Assembly (NCBI RefSeq): GCF_021155765.1
Contig: NC_060118.1
Location: 11,913,146 to 11,977,145 of the forward strand
Source of the DNA: Diprion similis
Taxonomy: Eukaryota > Arthropoda > Insecta > Hymenoptera > Diprionidae
Direction of reading: 5' to 3'
Length of the DNA stretch: 64,000 nucleotides
Of this stretch, positions 60,056 to 64,000 are shown piece by piece. Each line of letters starts with the position of its first letter. Within the stretch, counting starts at the first letter, position 1. The notes beneath the pieces were generated by a model that did not search any database, was not told where the DNA came from, and was given only the letters and a program-made list of their open reading frames with translations. Position numbers and translations under genes: made by a program.

Positions 60056-61874
60056 TTAAGATTTAACCTTTCGCACAACCTTGTCAGGAATGTCGACCTC
60101 GCAGGGTGGTTCAGCATTCGTCACCAGCCAAGAACTGCCGTTTTCTCCTTCGCGAATAATCTGCATCATAGCTTTGGCGACGCTTTCCGTTCTGAAAAAT
60201 GATCAGATCAGAATTTTATCAAAAAATCATTGATCAGAAATCATGAAAAGTTATGTAGGACGTATACAAACGATTGCATTTCGCTGAAGGTTTCTGTCAC
60301 CGAATTCGTGTTTATTATGCTCAGCGACCGTCCGACACTCTTGGTTATAAGTTGGGTTTCGGTAACGTCCGGACATATTGCTAGTAATCGAACGCCTGTG
60401 TTGTTGTAGTTTTCTGGTGCCTGTATGGGAAGAATTTGAATAAAAAAGATTTTGTGTTCAAATTAGCCTCTGTGAACTTTTTTGGGACACATATTGTGGC
60501 CAATTTGGTGGTCAAAACACCGTAGAATCCTCATGGAAATTGGCTTCCGGTCGAAATGGCTGGATTTCTGGCCTATATTATAGTAAATATCATCCCGATC
60601 CGAAAGTTTTTTTTACACAACACAAGTCCCAAAAATTACTAGATCCTGAGATTATACAAACTTCGGAAGAAGGTGGATGGATATTTTGATATATATGGAT
60701 TTCAGGATTGTCATGAATTATAAAGCTTCGAGAGGACTTGAAATCAAACGAATCGGTTGTGCAGTTTTTTACCGATATATTTGGTTTCAAGTCCTTCTTG
60801 AAGCTTTGTAATCCTTGAAAGTCGCGCAATCCATAGATATCAAAAAATCCATCCACCCCTCTTCCGAAGACTGTATCTCGTAAGCTACAGATTCTTGGGA
60901 CTTGTGTCCATGAGAAATAAAATACCGAAAATCCAGCCCATTCTAACGGGACCCAAGTTCCATATGGACTCAGCGGGATCCTTTAGCACGCAGACATAGC
61001 GTTAGATTGATATGAGATATTGTTCAAGTAGCACCAAATTACAGTCAGAAAAATCGACACCAAAATTTTTCTTGCACTTGCAAAGAAATGCTCTTCCATG
61101 GTGAACGAAAATAGGCAAAAGCTCACCGCGAATGATCGGGTGAGACCGATAACGGCGTATTTGGTCCCAGCATAAATGGGGAAAATGGGAGACGGCTGGC
61201 AGCCTACGATTGAAGATACGTTGACAATGGTTCCTCCCTTGCCGCCCATGTTTTTCCCCATGTATTTCAGACCCAGCAAAGTTCCGCGCACAACTCCGTT
61301 CTGCAAACGATTAAAGATCGGAGAAATGTTGCAGGTTATGATTCACTATTTAACGCTAGTTCAACACTCACGTAGTTAATATCGACCATGAGCTCCCATT
61401 TCGTGTCGTCCATTATCCCGGCATTGTTTATCACGATATCGAGTCCACCGCATTCTTCGAACGCCTTGGCGAATCCGGCTTCGAATGTTAAATAAACATA
61501 GTATTGCTTCTTACACATTTTGGAAATTGGTTAAATGATTATTTTAGTTCGCGTAATTTCATTCCGAATTACCTTCGAACTCCTTGGTTTTCGTCACGTC
61601 ACTGGCGACGAAGATCACCTTTCCATGTCCGAATTCGGAGTTCAGATTTTTCGCCACTTCCATGCCATTTGAGGTCGCCAAATCAAGAATGGCCACTTTC
61701 TGTGTGAAAGTTAAAAATTTGGTCGAAATCAAGGTTCGTTCTTAAGTGAGACGGTTTGTGTAATGTCTTTTTTAATCTTACTGCGGCTCCGTTACGTAAG
61801 AGTTCCTTAACGTAGGCAAAACCTATGCCGTTGGCTCCTCCTGTTACGAGTGCGATTTTACCCTTAATATCCAT
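60056..61874 (-). CDS. SDR-15: short-chain dehydrogenase, 15-PGDH-like, divergent copy
   Basis: Exons 61874-61782, 61699-61573, 61478-61372, 61300-61127, 60420-60272, 60191-60056; 261 aa. It has the shortest exon 5 (149 nt) and an unusual opening (APENYNNTGVR instead of xPYHYEKTGVR). The otherwise constant Cys64 before Asp65 is Ser (VASDVT). The pre-Tyr loop reads SSIVGCQPSPIFPIYAGTK. Tyr follows the catalytic Lys+1 (TKYAV), and exon 4 ends SFA as in SDR-2. Residue 126 is Asn (GKNMGGKGG, where others have GKDKGGKGG). The catalytic set is complete. Intron 4 (about 700 bp) contains a long foldback. Confidence 0.91.
60520..60980. mobile_element. Long imperfect foldback in SDR-15 intron 4
   Basis: Two arms of about 200 bp each. 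For example ACAAGTCCC (60622-60630) pairs with 60897-60905, CTTCGGAAGA.GGTGGATGGA pairs across about 60661-60680 and 60843-60868, and GGCTGGATTT near 60558 pairs near 60930. The loop is around 60750-60780. It would form a strong stem in RNA or single-stranded DNA. An 88-residue frame on the - strand (60590-60856) is a by-product. Most likely a foldback/MITE-type element. Confidence 0.75.
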
Positions 61875-63095
61875 ATCTGAAGGGGTTAATACTCGATTAT
61901 TTCCTAGAAAAAAACCATCTTCGTTTTTACAAGGATGTGGAATACTTGCGTGCGTTTACCGAGTTGAAGTCAACTAGTTTACATACACTTGGGAACTAAA
62001 CGAGTGGTCAATTTTTGTTAAATAAATACTCACTTGAGCGCAATCTATTTAGCTCGGTGGCCACTGTGCTATTAAGATATTATAAAACAAGATAACTGGA
62101 CCACGTATTTTCGAGTAATATGATAAGATACGCAGTGCATACGAAAGTGTTATCCATTCTTCGCCTTAAGCCGCAGATATAAAAATTCACATGGAATTGG
62201 GTTTTTTTTGTGTCGTTTTATGATCCATCGAACGCTACTTATCAGTGATTTCGAAAACCACTAATACGGACTTTATCGCGTTCTTTCGAGATCAGAGAGG
62301 TAATATATAAATCTTGGATTCGTCCATTGTGTCCAGAAGTCCTATTTTTCTTTCAAAATTCGAAAGATGAGTAACTGGCAGAAGATTCGACACAAGTCTT
62401 CTATAATTCTAGAACAATTGTTTTGGGTTAGCCAAAAACCAGAGATCTCGAATGCTGTCAAAATGGTTCACTAGGGAGCAGAAGTGTGATCCGGTTGAAC
62501 CAGAATCTTCCATAAATGCTTATGAATCCTTATCGAAATCTGTGCCATGTGTGATGTGACAAAACGTCACGCAGATCAAGTATGAAGCCAATAGTAAGGT
62601 TGGAGATAAAAATCGTTATACACAGTGAACATAACCTTTGGTACGTTATCGCCTTCCGCTCTTGTTATCGTTTCAATTATCACACACCTTCGATAAAATC
62701 ATTTGCAAATATTACAGGTACAATTGGGACTTGAGGTGATTAACCTGAGTAATTAATCTCGAAACTTCTATTTTATAAGCATCCAATACCATCACTGGAT
62801 AGCGTAAAACTTTTGCGTCAGAATTATCATGAATTATTTTTATTCGTTCATTTATTTATCAGCCGAACCAAAATACAGTAAATATATAAAATCTGGTTTT
62901 TTGTTGATCTGGCATTTCAGTATAGCTCTAAAGGTCGAGATTCTCTTCACTGTCTTATCTAGGCTTCAACAGCCTAAAAACAGAATCAGCACAGATTCAA
63001 ACCTAGAATCGTTTCGAACAAAACGTTTATCAATCATGCGAAACACTTTTACCGACAGTCTCGGGTCTCGACACGTTGTGGAATCCACTGTCCCC
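61875..63095. other. Intergenic between SDR-15 and SDR-16
   Basis: The left part holds the probable SDR-15 5' UTR exon (donor GTGAGTA, inverse 62028-62034) and an AT-rich/GATA-containing promoter around 62075-62125. The rest shows no gene. Confidence 0.5.
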
Positions 63096-64000
63096 TCAGC
63101 CCTTGACTTTCTCCACTGCCTGATCAAGCATCTGAGCTTCATAGGGTGGTTTTCCTGCCTGAACCACCCAGACACTGCCGTTATCCCCGTCTCTGATCAT
63201 CTGCATCATCCCATCGGCTACCGCTTCCGGTCTAAGATATAAAAACGTCACGTGACAATGATCGTTGTGATTTATGTGGAGTAAAAGCCGAAGATGATAG
63301 GAACTTTATACGAACTTTTGGATTGGGAAATCGGCCAGAGCTTCCCTAACGTTATCCGGAGTCAGACAGTCCAGCGTACTTTCTGGGTTGTTGGTCATCA
63401 GTTGGGTAGCCGTGGCGCTTGGACACATCACCATTATTCGGACGGCTGTTTTACCGAAGTGATGCGGGTGCTGAGTGAACAAAAAACGTAACCATCAATC
63501 GAACAACCTTCTTTACAAAAAAAAAAAAAACTTGCCCAACTTACTCCGAACGAACGACTTAGACCAATGACCGCGTGTTTGGTACTCGAGTAAACTGGGA
63601 AAGTCCAAATTGGGACGATGCCCAATATCGAAGAGACGTTCACTATGGTTCCACCCTTACCACCTTTGTCTTTTCCCATGTACTCGAAGCCCAGTAGCGT
63701 TCCGCGCACTACGGCAGTCTGAAATTGCGTATCTTACAATTGGGACTAAAAAGTCTTGGAGACGTGCAATCGTCGGCGCTTTTTACACACTTACGATGTT
63801 TAAATTTATCTCCATTTCCCACCGCGAGTCGTCCATTATTCCAGCGTTGTTGATCACGATGTCAAGTCCGCCGAATTCTTTCACTGTCTTAGCGAATCCA
63901 CCTTCAAGTGTTGAATTAGCGTCAGTATCTTACTTTCTTACTAGTGAATAATTCTTTCCCGGTTTCGCTTTATGTCTTTTCATGCAAATCACCCTCAAAA
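63096..64000 (-). CDS. SDR-16: short-chain dehydrogenase, 15-PGDH-like (5' end beyond window)
   Basis: Visible exons are 63901-63795 (exon 3), 63718-63545 (exon 4), 63470-63316 (exon 5) and 63231-63096 (exon 6). Exons 1-2 lie past the right edge. NNAG, the active-site Ser (SSILG), Tyr and Lys (VYSSTK) are visible. Exon 3 begins with Gly-Gly-Phe. Exon 5 is distinctive: HPHHFGKTAVR without the usual Tyr, then CPSATATQLMTNN. The tail (QAVEKVKG) and exon 6 (VQAGKPPYEAQ) recall SDR-2, which ends its body AGKPPYEAE. This is the outermost visible member, and the array may continue. Confidence 0.9.

Noticed and set aside
60590-60856. 88-residue - strand frame in SDR-15 intron 4
   Set aside because: It is formed by one arm of the foldback. 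Apparent similarity between its parts reflects the inverted repeat.

Overview
The window is AT-rich eukaryotic DNA. It has spliced genes with GT-AG (and two GC-AG) introns, TATA-box promoters, mariner-like miniature elements and a P-element-like relic. It looks like an insect nuclear genome. I lean to a hymenopteran such as a sawfly, but that is inference from gene style only. No rRNA, tRNA, CRISPR or prokaryotic features were seen.

Layout. Positions 1-7000 are mostly non-coding simple sequence with one miniature inverted-repeat element. From about 7019 to 14701 on the + strand lies one 10-coding-exon SLC17-type major facilitator transporter (535 aa). Its introns carry a second copy of the same miniature element and a higher-order minisatellite. 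Positions 14702-19255 are intergenic. From 19256 to the right edge, all on the - strand and head to tail, is an array of 16 short-chain dehydrogenase/reductase (SDR) genes of the insect '15-hydroxyprostaglandin dehydrogenase [NAD+]-like' type; the last is cut by the window edge. Two decayed copies lie between them.

All SDR copies share one six-exon plan. Coding lengths are 93, 127, 107 and 174 nt for exons 1-4, then a variable exon 5 (149-161 nt) and a variable exon 6. This gives 261-267 aa. In every complete copy the same residues are present: TGxxxGxG at 11-18, Asp37 (a sign of NAD preference), Asp65, NNAG at 91-94, Asn108, Ser139, Tyr152 and Lys156. I call the copies SDR-1 to SDR-16 from left to right. 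They form groups {1,4}, {5,6,7}, {8,9,10}, {11,12}, {13,14}, with 2, 3, 15 and 16 more separate.

The most interesting signal is modular mosaicism. The cofactor-binding head (exons 1-2) and the catalytic/substrate tail (exons 3-6) of neighbouring copies have different relatives. SDR-7 and SDR-10 look like near-reciprocal head/tail exchanges. SDR-1 and SDR-4 share an almost identical tract that includes introns. SDR-13/14 are a recent tandem duplication that gave one copy its neighbour's promoter. Many copies keep TATA boxes, and several have paired GATA motifs upstream, which suggests shared tissue expression. An array under gene conversion with a variable substrate segment fits oxidation of diverse hydroxylated lipids, terpenoids or xenobiotics. 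The substrate is not readable from sequence.
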